Below are positions 1 through 5,207 of a stretch of DNA of 5,207 bases, one piece after another. Each line of letters opens with the position of its first letter. Position 1 is the first letter of the stretch. Under the pieces are notes generated by a model, which made no database searches, was not told the origin of the DNA, and saw nothing but the letters and a program-made list of their open reading frames with translations. The translations under genes and the position numbers were made by a program. The stretch is from assembly GCA_020440405.1 (NCBI GenBank), contig JAGROF010000079.1, positions 1 through 5,207 on the forward strand. Direction: 5' to 3'. Origin of the DNA: Chlamydiia bacterium (GTDB lineage: Bacteria > Chlamydiota > Chlamydiia > Chlamydiales > Simkaniaceae).

Positions 1-24
1 TCTTAGTACAGGACATTTTTTGGA
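1..24 (+). repeat. Left terminal inverted repeat
   Basis: This is the left arm of the palindromic element. It begins TCTTAGTACAGGACA and contains a run of six T. It is an exact reverse complement of 137-160 over all 24 bases, and the first bases of the window are already paired, so the true outer boundary may lie to the left. Confidence 0.9.
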
Positions 25-70
25 ATCGAGAAGCAAGCGAGACAAAATCAGATTTTCTTGAGCGACGAGT

Positions 71-92
71 CCCATAGCCAAAGTGCTATGGG
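71..92 (+). repeat. Central hairpin of the palindromic element
   Basis: CCCATAGC (71-78) and GCTATGGG (85-92) form a perfect 8-base stem around the loop CAAAGT. It sits near the middle of the 160-base element and forms the tip of the long fold. No T-run follows it (the next bases are CGCAAGAAG), so it is not a convincing intrinsic terminator on the + strand. Confidence 0.75.
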
Positions 93-136
93 CGCAAGAA
101 GAAAGGAAATATGGTGAAGTCGCAGCTGCTTAACGA

Positions 137-160
137 TCCAAAAAATGTCCTGTACTAAGA
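137..160 (-). repeat. Right terminal inverted repeat
   Basis: This is the right arm of the palindromic element, an exact reverse complement of 1-24, ending in TGTACTAAGA. Six bases separate it from the Shine-Dalgarno-like AGG at 166-168 of the YitT gene, so any promoter of that gene must overlap this arm or lie inside or upstream of the element. I see no good -35/-10 pair here. Confidence 0.9.
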
Positions 161-165
161 AAAAC

Positions 166-168
166 AGG
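166..168 (+). promoter_or_regulatory. Weak Shine-Dalgarno deciding the YitT start
   Basis: AGG, in the context ACAGGTA, lies 8 bases before ATG 177 but only 2 bases before the alternative TTG at 171. The spacing favours the ATG. The site is weak and lies just outside the palindromic element. Confidence 0.45.
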
Positions 169-176
169 TATTGATC

Positions 177-1085
177 ATGGTTGGATCACACGTAGGACAT
201 AAAAGTAAGAGGCAGCTCTTGCTCTCGTATTTTTGGACGGCCGTTGGCGCTTTTCTTGCAGCGCTTTCCATTAAAATGTTCTTATTTCCGAATGACTTGA
301 TCGACGGAGGAATCATCGGGATCTCGATGATCTTAACGCGCCTTTCAACAAAGATTCTCTTTCCGATTTACTTCGTTGTGCTTACCCTTCCATTTATTTA
401 TCTTTCGTATAAATTTATTCGGCGCACTTTCTTCATTCAAATGATCATTGCGGTGATTCTATTTGCGGTTTCCTTGGGACTGCTCAATCACATTGAGCCC
501 TTTGAATCAGATCCTTTAGAGGTCATTGTTATTGGTGGTGCAATCCTGGGAATTGGTGCGGGACTCATTATCCGCAATGGGGGGTGTTTAGATGGCACAG
601 AGATCTTAGCCATCATCATCAATCGGAAGAAGGGCTTTACGGTTGGACAGGTTGTCCTCTTCATCAATATCTTTATCTTTGCTGCCTATGGGCTCATCTT
701 CAGAGATTGGCATATCGCTTTCCGCTCTCTGCTGACCTATGTTGTCGCCTTCAAGATGATGGACATCGTCATTGTCGGTTTAGATGAGCTGAAATCGGTC
801 ATCATTATCTCTTCAAAGCCTAAGGAGGTCACACAACTCGTGATGCATGAGATGGGGCTGGGGCTGACTGTGATGTATGGACGGGGAGGCTATTCGGGAG
901 ACGCGCGGGAGATTCTCTTTGTCATTGTCGAGCGTTTGGATTTAGCGGACCTTAAAGACTTGGTTCTTCAGGAAGACCCATCGGCCTTTATGGCGGTTGA
1001 AAATCTCCATGAAGTGGTCTATGGAAGGCAAGCAAAAATCCCGACCAAAAAGAAATCTCGCAAGCGTGCTATCCCCGCTAAATAG
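177..1085 (+). CDS. YitT family integral membrane protein (YitT membrane domain plus DUF2179)
   Basis: This encodes a 302-residue predicted inner-membrane protein of the YitT family, whose transported substrate or role is not established. The N-terminal two thirds hold about five or six hydrophobic segments (roughly residues 14-38, 59-78, 86-104, 116-132, 156-176, 186-202). Family-like stretches are FPNDLIDGGIIGISMIL (37-53) and NGGCLDGTEILA (134-145), matching the usual GG(S/T)xGGTDI pattern. A cytoplasmic DUF2179-type domain follows at about 205-284, with the characteristic GRGGYSG (235-241) and EDPSAFMAVENLHEV. A short, very basic tail (KKKSRKR) ends the protein. I chose ATG 177 because AGG at 166-168 lies 8 bases upstream; a TTG at 171 is in frame but too close to that site. 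The length is near the family norm. It lies upstream of nadC, 39 bases away; no functional link is evident. Confidence 0.88.
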   Translation: MVGSHVGHKSKRQLLLSYFWTAVGAFLAALSIKMFLFPNDLIDGGIIGISMILTRLSTKILFPIYFVVLTLPFIYLSYKFIRRTFFIQMIIAVILFAVSLGLLNHIEPFESDPLEVIVIGGAILGIGAGLIIRNGGCLDGTEILAIIINRKKGFTVGQVVLFINIFIFAAYGLIFRDWHIAFRSLLTYVVAFKMMDIVIVGLDELKSVIIISSKPKEVTQLVMHEMGLGLTVMYGRGGYSGDAREILFVIVERLDLADLKDLVLQEDPSAFMAVENLHEVVYGRQAKIPTKKKSRKRAIPAK

Positions 1086-1091
1086 TATCGT

Positions 1092-1107
1092 CAAATAATC
1101 TTATTTG
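1092..1107. repeat. AT-rich dyad between the YitT gene and nadC
   Basis: CAAATAA and TTATTTG form a perfect 7-base inverted repeat separated by TC. It occupies most of the short spacer after the YitT stop codon. The two-base spacer and AT-rich arms suit a protein-binding operator better than an RNA terminator, and no T-run follows. I recognise no known NAD-repressor motif in it. It may be chance in an AT-rich gap. Confidence 0.35.
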
Positions 1108-1116
1108 GGATATGCT

Positions 1117-1119
1117 AGG
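1117..1119 (+). promoter_or_regulatory. Shine-Dalgarno deciding the nadC start
   Basis: AGG lies 5 bases before ATG 1125. An in-frame GTG at 1119 overlaps this site and would have no ribosome-binding site of its own at a workable distance, so ATG 1125 is preferred. Confidence 0.45.
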
Positions 1120-1124
1120 TGCGT

Positions 1125-1955
1125 ATGGAGTGCCGTCTATTAAATGAACTCACGCGAAATATTGAGATTGCCTTAAGGGAAGATGAAGCCTTTCGGGACC
1201 ACACGAGTGTGGCCTGTTTAGAAAGGAGCCCCGGTGTGGCTACTCTTTTTCTCAAAGAAAATGGGATGATTGCAGGTCTCCCCTTTTTAGAGCTGATTGC
1301 GTATGCTGTTGACCCTTCGATTCAGGTGCGCCTCATGAGGGAAGAAGGGATGAAAGGGATTCCAGGAGCGGTTGCAGAACTTGTGGGGCCAATCCATGGG
1401 CTTTTAGCAATGGAACGGACAGCGATTAACTTTGTGCAGCATGCCACAAGTATTGCCAGTGAAACAGCGCGGTATGTCGAAGCGGCTCAGGGCTTTTGTG
1501 ATATTTTGGATACGCGGAAAACCTTGCCAGGTCACCGGTATCTCCAAAAGTATGCTGTCAAAATCGGTGGAGGAAAAAACCACCGATTCCATTTAGCAGA
1601 TCAAATTTTGATTAAAGATAATCATCTGATCCATCTAAGTATCGCAGAGGCGATTCGGCGTGCTCGGGAGCACTTCCCTGGAAAGTGGATCCAAGTCGAG
1701 GTGGAAGATGAAAAAATGTTTGAAGAAGCGGTAAATGCTTGCCCCGATGCGATCCTTCTTGATAACATGGATCCCAAACAAATCCGCAGTTTTGTTGTGC
1801 GGAACCCTAAAAAGATCTATTTAGAAGCGTCTGGGGGAATCGAATTAAAAAACATTCGCTCGTATGCGGAGACGGGAGTCAATGGGATTTCAGTGGGGAA
1901 ACTCACCCATTCTGTCCGTGCTATCGATATGAGCTTAAAAATTAGGAGAACTTAA
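1125..1955 (+). CDS. nadC: Nicotinate-nucleotide pyrophosphorylase (quinolinate phosphoribosyltransferase), NadC
   Basis: This cytoplasmic enzyme converts quinolinate and PRPP to nicotinate mononucleotide, CO2 and pyrophosphate, the entry of quinolinate into NAD synthesis. The 276 residues from ATG 1125 fit the family's usual 270-300. Motifs run in the expected order: MERTAINF (96-103, Arg98), DTRKT (129-133), GGGKNHRF (148-155), IKDNH (163-167), VEVE (191-194), LLDNM (211-215), EASGGI (234-239) and VGKLTHS near the C-terminus. Residues corresponding to the known substrate-binding Arg, Lys, His, Glu and Asp set are all present, so it should be active. Small departures are a missing GD in the early GDxT motif (here RDHTS) and Lys in place of the common Ala in VGALTHS. 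The stop lies 3 bases before groEL, whose ribosome-binding site is inside this gene. No nadA or nadB is visible in the window. Confidence 0.95.
   Translation: MECRLLNELTRNIEIALREDEAFRDHTSVACLERSPGVATLFLKENGMIAGLPFLELIAYAVDPSIQVRLMREEGMKGIPGAVAELVGPIHGLLAMERTAINFVQHATSIASETARYVEAAQGFCDILDTRKTLPGHRYLQKYAVKIGGGKNHRFHLADQILIKDNHLIHLSIAEAIRRAREHFPGKWIQVEVEDEKMFEEAVNACPDAILLDNMDPKQIRSFVVRNPKKIYLEASGGIELKNIRSYAETGVNGISVGKLTHSVRAIDMSLKIRRT
1562..1588. repeat. Perfect 9-base hairpin inside nadC
   Basis: AATCGGTGG (1562-1570) and CCACCGATT (1580-1588) pair perfectly around a 9-base loop, AGGAAAAAA. The stem encodes part of the catalytic GGGKNHRF stretch, so the protein sequence constrains it. There is no T-run after it. 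The loop carries an AGGA but no start codon at a suitable distance. It may be a coincidence of coding sequence. Confidence 0.5.
1944..1948 (+). promoter_or_regulatory. Ribosome-binding site of groEL within the end of nadC
   Basis: AGGAG lies 10 bases before ATG 1959 and overlaps the last codons of nadC. Translation of groEL is therefore probably coupled to that of nadC. Confidence 0.75.
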
Positions 1956-1958
1956 ACA

Positions 1959-3560
1959 ATGTCACAAACACCTAAGGAACTGATTTTCGAAGAAGAAGCA
2001 AGAGAAAAGCTGAAAGAGGGGATCGACAAGCTTGCAGATACCGTCGGTGTGACCCTAGGCCCTAAAGGGAAAAACATTGGAATTGAATCAAGTTGGGGCG
2101 CTCCCAAGATCACAAACGATGGGAATAGTATTGTCAAAGACATCGAACTCAAAGACCCCTATGCTAACATGGGGGTGTCGATGGGAAAAGAAGTCGCACG
2201 TAAGATTAAGGAAAAGTCGGGAGATGGCACCACAACAGGGATTATTCTCCTCCGCGCCCTTGTCAAGCAAGGAATCAAAAACATTGCGAGTGGTATTAGC
2301 CCCATTCTTTTAAAACGGGGGATCGATAAAGGGGTGGAAGTCGTCTTGCAAGAACTCGACGCCTTAGCCACACCTGTTGAAAAAGATGACGCGATCAAAA
2401 ATATTGCAACTGTTTCCGCTTCAGGAAACACTGAAATTGGAAAGACGATTTTCGAAGCCATTGACAAAGTCGGAAAATCGGGTGTGATCACCATTGAAGA
2501 GGGAAAGGGAACAACCACCTCTATTGAAATGGTTGAAGGCATGCAGTTTGACCGAGGTTATACAAGTCCTTACTTCTGCACCAATGCAGAATCGATGCTT
2601 GTAGAAATGACACAAACAAGCATTCTGATCACCGACAAAAAGATCTCTTCGATTCAGGAAATCCTTCCCCTTTTGCAGTCGGTTGCAGCAGCTGGTAAAG
2701 GACTCCTCATTATTGCTGAAGACATTGAAGGGGATGCTCTTTCAACGCTTGTTGTGAATAAGCTGCGCGGCACTTTAAAAATTGCAGCCGTGAAAGCTCC
2801 TGGATTTGGAGACCGTCGCAAGGCAATGCTTGAAGACATTGCTGCCTTAACTGGAGCGACTGTCGTCTCTGAAGAAAAAGGGATGCAGCTCAAAGACACA
2901 ACTGATGAAGTGCTCGGGCAAGCAGAACGCATCGAAATCAGCAAGGAAGCAACCACTATTGTGGGAGGCATGGGGCACAAGCAAGTCATTGAAGCACGGA
3001 TCAAGCAGATCGATGTAGAGCTAGCGCAAGCTACAAGCGACTATGATAAGGAAAAGCTTGAAGAGCGGCGGGCAAAGCTTCAAGGTGGTGTGGCTGTCAT
3101 CCGTGTCGGCGCTCCTACAGAGCCTGAAATGAAACAAAAGAAACAAGATTTCGAAGATAGCTTGAATGCGACACGTGCTGCTCAGGAAAGTGGATTCGTC
3201 CCTGGAGGAGGCGTTGCTCTTCTTCGTGCGAGTCAAAAACTTAAAGAGCTCAAGCTAGACCGAGAAGAGCGCATTGGCGTGGAGATTGTCCTGGGCGCTT
3301 GCGCTGCTCCTTTTAAGCAAATCGTAGAAAACTGTGGCAAAGACAGCTCGATCTATTTAGAAGAAGTTCTCGCCAAAGGTCCTGCTTTTGGCTTCAATGC
3401 CCAGAGTGAAACCATTGAAGACCTAATCAAGGGAGAGGTCATTGACCCCACAAAAGTGGTGAAAAATTCTCTTAAGTACGCCGCTTCCATCGCTGGTATT
3501 GTCCTGATTTCAGAAGCACTCATTGCAGATGCTCCGGAGGATGAGGAAGAGTCGGCATGA
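1959..3560 (+). CDS. groEL: GroEL-type (group I) chaperonin, paralogue without groES
   Basis: This encodes a 533-residue Hsp60 subunit, full length for the family apart from its tail. Such subunits form double rings that fold proteins with ATP and a GroES lid. Equatorial ATP-site residues are intact: TLGPKG (32-37), Asp54, GDGTTT (88-93), the essential Asp400 (E. coli Asp398), GGG (416-418) and DPTKV (496-500). Apical residues used by E. coli GroEL for substrate and GroES are also kept: Tyr201, Tyr205 and Phe206, two Leu in EILPLL, and LSTLVV (261-266). It therefore probably still works with a co-chaperonin. Differences include the acidic end APEDEEESA instead of a Gly-Gly-Met tail, Asn53 for Lys51, and Trp46 for Phe44. 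No groES precedes it and no CIRCE operator is seen, so it is probably an extra copy like the chlamydial GroEL2/3 paralogues. I cannot say which. It overlaps the next gene by 4 bases. Confidence 0.96.
   Translation: MSQTPKELIFEEEAREKLKEGIDKLADTVGVTLGPKGKNIGIESSWGAPKITNDGNSIVKDIELKDPYANMGVSMGKEVARKIKEKSGDGTTTGIILLRALVKQGIKNIASGISPILLKRGIDKGVEVVLQELDALATPVEKDDAIKNIATVSASGNTEIGKTIFEAIDKVGKSGVITIEEGKGTTTSIEMVEGMQFDRGYTSPYFCTNAESMLVEMTQTSILITDKKISSIQEILPLLQSVAAAGKGLLIIAEDIEGDALSTLVVNKLRGTLKIAAVKAPGFGDRRKAMLEDIAALTGATVVSEEKGMQLKDTTDEVLGQAERIEISKEATTIVGGMGHKQVIEARIKQIDVELAQATSDYDKEKLEERRAKLQGGVAVIRVGAPTEPEMKQKKQDFEDSLNATRAAQESGFVPGGGVALLRASQKLKELKLDREERIGVEIVLGACAAPFKQIVENCGKDSSIYLEEVLAKGPAFGFNAQSETIEDLIKGEVIDPTKVVKNSLKYAASIAGIVLISEALIADAPEDEEESA
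3544..3547 (+). promoter_or_regulatory. Ribosome-binding site of the first glycosyltransferase inside the groEL end
   Basis: AGGA lies 9 bases before ATG 3557, and a GGAGG lies slightly further upstream (3536-3540). Both are inside codons for the acidic groEL tail. With the ATGA overlap of stop and start, this indicates translational coupling. Confidence 0.6.
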
Positions 3561-4489
3561 CCCGCTCCGCCCTCCTTTGCGCCTCAGGAATTGGAGATGG
3601 GCTACTGATGATGATCGTAGCCCATCACCTCAAAAAACGGGGGTTAAGCCCCACAGTTTTTCATGATAGCGCTGAGGCGCTTGCTCCCCTTTTCGAAGAG
3701 CACACATTTCAAAAACATGTTCCCCCTGAGGTTTTAGAGTCCTACGACCATGTCATTGTCGAGAATGATCATTCCAAACGTGCTTGGGATTTGTTTCGTT
3801 TGCGTGACCAAGGGAAAATGCAACATGTCCGTTTTATTTTTCCAACAGCAAGCTCGAAATTTAAGGAAGGAGACTATCTATTTGATCCCAAGCTCCCTGT
3901 AGCAACCAACCTTTCTGCGGCATGCGCCTTTCTTTTAGGAAGCCCCCCCTCTAAAGAAAACGATCTCACTCTTCCTGAAGGAGAGCATGGAAAATTTTCG
4001 AAACGTGTGGTAATCCATCCTACGAGCAATGACCCGAAACGTAATTGGAAGAAACGTCAATTTCTCGAATTGGCAAAACGTCTCCAAAAAGAAGGGTACC
4101 AGCCCGTATTTTGTGTCAGCCCTAGTGAACGCAAGGATTGGGAATGCTTAGACATCGACCTACCTTCTTTCCCTAGTTTAAAGGAACTTGCTGCCTATAT
4201 TTATGAATCAGGCTATTTGATTGGGAACGATTCAGGGTTGGGACACTTAGCATCAAACCTTGGGATTACAACCCTCACGATTTCAGGCAACCCCAAACGG
4301 GTGCGCCTCTGGCGTCCCGATTGGGCGCTTGGAAAAGTTGTCACTCTTCCCTTTCCCCTTCCGAATTTCAAAGGGATACATTTCCGGATGAGAGAAAACT
4401 GCTGGCAAGCCTTTATTCCTGTCAGCCGCGTCTTTAAAGCCTTTATGGAATTAACTGATGAAGATGAAAGCTGCAGTCGTTTGTTCTAA
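3557..4489 (+). CDS. Glycosyltransferase family 9 (heptosyltransferase-like) protein
   Basis: This encodes a 310-residue, probably cytoplasmic or peripheral-membrane GT-B fold enzyme resembling the ADP-heptose:LPS heptosyltransferases (WaaC/WaaF, GT9). Members move a sugar from a nucleotide donor onto lipopolysaccharide core or related acceptors. The N-terminal GIGDG (11-15) puts Asp14 where WaaC has its catalytic Asp13. The C-terminal donor domain starts with [14 protein letters not shown] (151-164) and contains the GT9 signature [14 protein letters not shown] (223-236), with Asp225 at the donor-binding position. No signal peptide or membrane segment is visible. The length is slightly short of typical WaaC/F (about 320-350). 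Its start overlaps the groEL stop by 4 bases, and its end overlaps the next, homologous gene. The actual sugar donor and acceptor cannot be read from the sequence; an LPS role is inferred from the family. Confidence 0.82.
   Translation: MTRSALLCASGIGDGLLMMIVAHHLKKRGLSPTVFHDSAEALAPLFEEHTFQKHVPPEVLESYDHVIVENDHSKRAWDLFRLRDQGKMQHVRFIFPTASSKFKEGDYLFDPKLPVATNLSAACAFLLGSPPSKENDLTLPEGEHGKFSKRVVIHPTSNDPKRNWKKRQFLELAKRLQKEGYQPVFCVSPSERKDWECLDIDLPSFPSLKELAAYIYESGYLIGNDSGLGHLASNLGITTLTISGNPKRVRLWRPDWALGKVVTLPFPLPNFKGIHFRMRENCWQAFIPVSRVFKAFMELTDEDESCSRLF
3596..3626. repeat. Perfect 10-base hairpin just inside the first glycosyltransferase gene
   Basis: GATGGGCTAC (3596-3605) and GTAGCCCATC (3617-3626) pair perfectly around an 11-base loop, TGATGATGATC. 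It lies about 40 bases after the start codon and 36 bases after the groEL stop. No T-run follows, so it is not a standard terminator. It could slow ribosomes or protect the groEL 3' end of a processed transcript, or be a coding coincidence. Confidence 0.6.
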
Positions 4490-5207
4490 AGGGATGGGCG
4501 ATGGCCTGATGATGCTGGTCGCTGCGCATCGCCTTCGCCTGGAAGGCTATGACGTGACGACCTTCCAGGACTCACTTGGAGAGCTTGAGTCTTGGTTCCC
4601 TCATCAGCAATTTGCCAAGCGCTCCACCCTCGATTCTCTCGATACCTTCGATCGTATCATTTTGCAAAATGACAATACCCCATTCTCTTTCAACCTGATT
4701 CAGAAATACCGAGAAAAAATCCATATTTTTTATGCCAGCTATGAAGAAGGAAAGCATCACCCTTTAATGCCTCAAGACCGGGTCTTTGACCGCGCCCTTC
4801 CCCTCGTAAAAAACATTGCCCAAAACACTGCTTCAATCCTAGGAAAAAACGATCCGATTTCAGAAAATGGAATGGTGGTTCCCCAAGGTCTCACTTACCG
4901 CAAAGAGCAAAAGCGGATTGTCATCCACCCGACAAGCACCACTCCCCTTCGGACCTGGAGCCGCGAAAAATTTCTAGAGGTGGCGAAACGACTAGAAGAA
5001 GAAGGATACAACGTTGTCTTTTCTTTGAGTCCAGAAGAGCGGGAAAGCTGGCGGGGAATTCCCTTTGCTATTCCAGAGTTTCCCGATCTAAGCGCCCTAG
5101 CTGCCTACCTCTATGAATCCCACTTTTTAATCGGCAACGAATCGGGAACGGGACATCTTGCGTCTAATCTAGGGATCCCCACTCTGATCGTTGCCAAATG
5201 CCCCAAG
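4458..5207 (+). CDS. Second glycosyltransferase family 9 protein, cut by the window end
   Basis: An open frame runs from ATG 4458 to the last base without a stop. It reads as a close paralogue of the preceding gene; in the block from KRIVIHPTS to SPEERESW a hand count gives 28 identities in 47 positions. Counting from ATG 4464, GMGDG holds Asp13 (the WaaC catalytic position), HPTS is at 155-158 and [14 protein letters not shown] at 224-237. In that last motif Glu226 replaces the Asp found in the neighbour. By alignment about 60 C-terminal residues lie beyond the edge. The start is uncertain: GGAA at 4447-4450 is 7 bases before ATG 4458, but ATG 4464 gives an N-terminus closer in length to the paralogue. 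Either overlaps the previous gene (32 or 26 bases, different frame). The pair probably arose by tandem duplication and may add successive sugars. Acceptor and donor are unknown. Confidence 0.82.
   Translation, partial: MKMKAAVVCSKGMGDGLMMLVAAHRLRLEGYDVTTFQDSLGELESWFPHQQFAKRSTLDSLDTFDRIILQNDNTPFSFNLIQKYREKIHIFYASYEEGKHHPLMPQDRVFDRALPLVKNIAQNTASILGKNDPISENGMVVPQGLTYRKEQKRIVIHPTSTTPLRTWSREKFLEVAKRLEEEGYNVVFSLSPEERESWRGIPFAIPEFPDLSALAAYLYESHFLIGNESGTGHLASNLGIPTLIVAKCPK

Larger units (their letters stand above)
1..160. repeat. Palindromic element with 24-base perfect terminal inverted repeats (MITE-like)
   Basis: This stretch is bounded by two perfect 24-base inverted copies (1-24 and 137-160). 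The pairing continues inward imperfectly: AAGCA/TGCTT and GCGA-type blocks next to the arms, then TTCTTG (55-60) against CAAGAA (95-100), ending in a central 8-base stem at 71-92. The whole element could fold as one long hairpin, as DNA or RNA. Short length, terminal inverted repeats and no convincing gene inside are typical of miniature inverted-repeat elements or dispersed palindromic repeats. No target-site duplication can be judged, because the left end coincides with the window edge and the repeat may extend further left. It ends 16 bases before the favoured start of the YitT gene, so it could supply or disturb that gene's leader. The inverted structure is seen directly; mobility is inferred. 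Confidence 0.7.

Noticed and set aside
71..92. Intrinsic terminator for an upstream gene
   Set aside because: The stem is good but no T-run follows it on the + strand; the flanking long-range pairing fits a palindromic element better.
111..158. A 15-codon frame from ATG with AGGA upstream inside the palindromic element
   Set aside because: It is very short, the AGGA is only 3 bases from the ATG, and its last part is the inverted-repeat arm, so it is best explained by the repeat.
584..787. A 67-codon + strand frame inside the YitT gene
   Set aside because: It is an alternative frame fully inside a convincing membrane-protein gene, with a low-complexity His/Cys/Arg-rich translation.
1088..1116. 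A sigma-70-like promoter for nadC (TCGTCA, 17-base spacer, TATGCT)
   Set aside because: Each box matches only 4 of 6 consensus bases, and the start site would fall at or beyond the ribosome-binding site, leaving almost no leader.
1900..1958. CIRCE heat-shock operator upstream of groEL
   Set aside because: No TTAGCACTC-N9-GAGTGCTAA pattern is present here or in the other gene-free stretches; a lone GAGTGC at 1128-1133 has no partner arm.
2411..2430. A 7-base inverted repeat (TGTTTCC/GGAAACA) in groEL
   Set aside because: It is short, lies within conserved codons and has no supporting context; stems of this length are expected by chance in a gene of this size.
2159..2542. A 127-codon reverse-strand frame inside groEL, and similar frames at 2654-3004 and 3021-3236
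   Set aside because: These are antisense shadows of a strongly conserved coding sequence, and their translations resemble no protein family I know.
4572..4760. A 62-codon reverse-strand frame near the right end
   Set aside because: It is antisense to the second glycosyltransferase, whose + strand frame is continuous and has clear family motifs.

Overview
The window is a dense stretch of bacterial chromosome with every gene on the + strand. The layout is: a palindromic non-coding element at the left edge (1-160), a YitT-family inner-membrane protein (177-1085), nadC (1125-1955), a groEL paralogue (1959-3560), and two tandem, related family-9 glycosyltransferases (3557-4489, and 4458 running off the right edge). 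From the first start codon onward no gap exceeds 39 bases, and I see no intrinsic terminator. nadC and groEL are 3 bases apart, groEL and the first glycosyltransferase share an ATGA, and the two glycosyltransferases overlap by about 30 bases. The nadC-to-glycosyltransferase block therefore looks like one translationally coupled transcript, perhaps starting upstream of the YitT gene.

Nothing here fixes the taxonomy. The best guess, from family knowledge only, is a member of the phylum Chlamydiota, probably an environmental (amoeba- or animal-associated) lineage rather than Chlamydiaceae. The main reason is a GroEL that keeps its ATPase residues but has no adjacent groES, no CIRCE heat-shock operator and no Gly-Gly-Met tail. 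Chlamydiae are known for carrying several such extra GroEL copies. Base composition looks middling, with no obvious change between genes.

Functionally the genes do not form a recognised pathway. NadC makes nicotinate mononucleotide from quinolinate (NAD synthesis). The GroEL paralogue is a predicted folding chaperonin. The glycosyltransferases resemble ADP-heptose transferases of lipopolysaccharide core assembly. The YitT protein is a membrane protein of unknown substrate. Points most worth a second look are: the 160-base element with perfect 24-base inverted ends next to the YitT start, the groES-less chaperonin embedded in this operon, the duplicated glycosyltransferases with an Asp-to-Glu change in the second copy, and a perfect 10-base stem just inside the first glycosyltransferase. 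I found no convincing evidence for an entirely new system.
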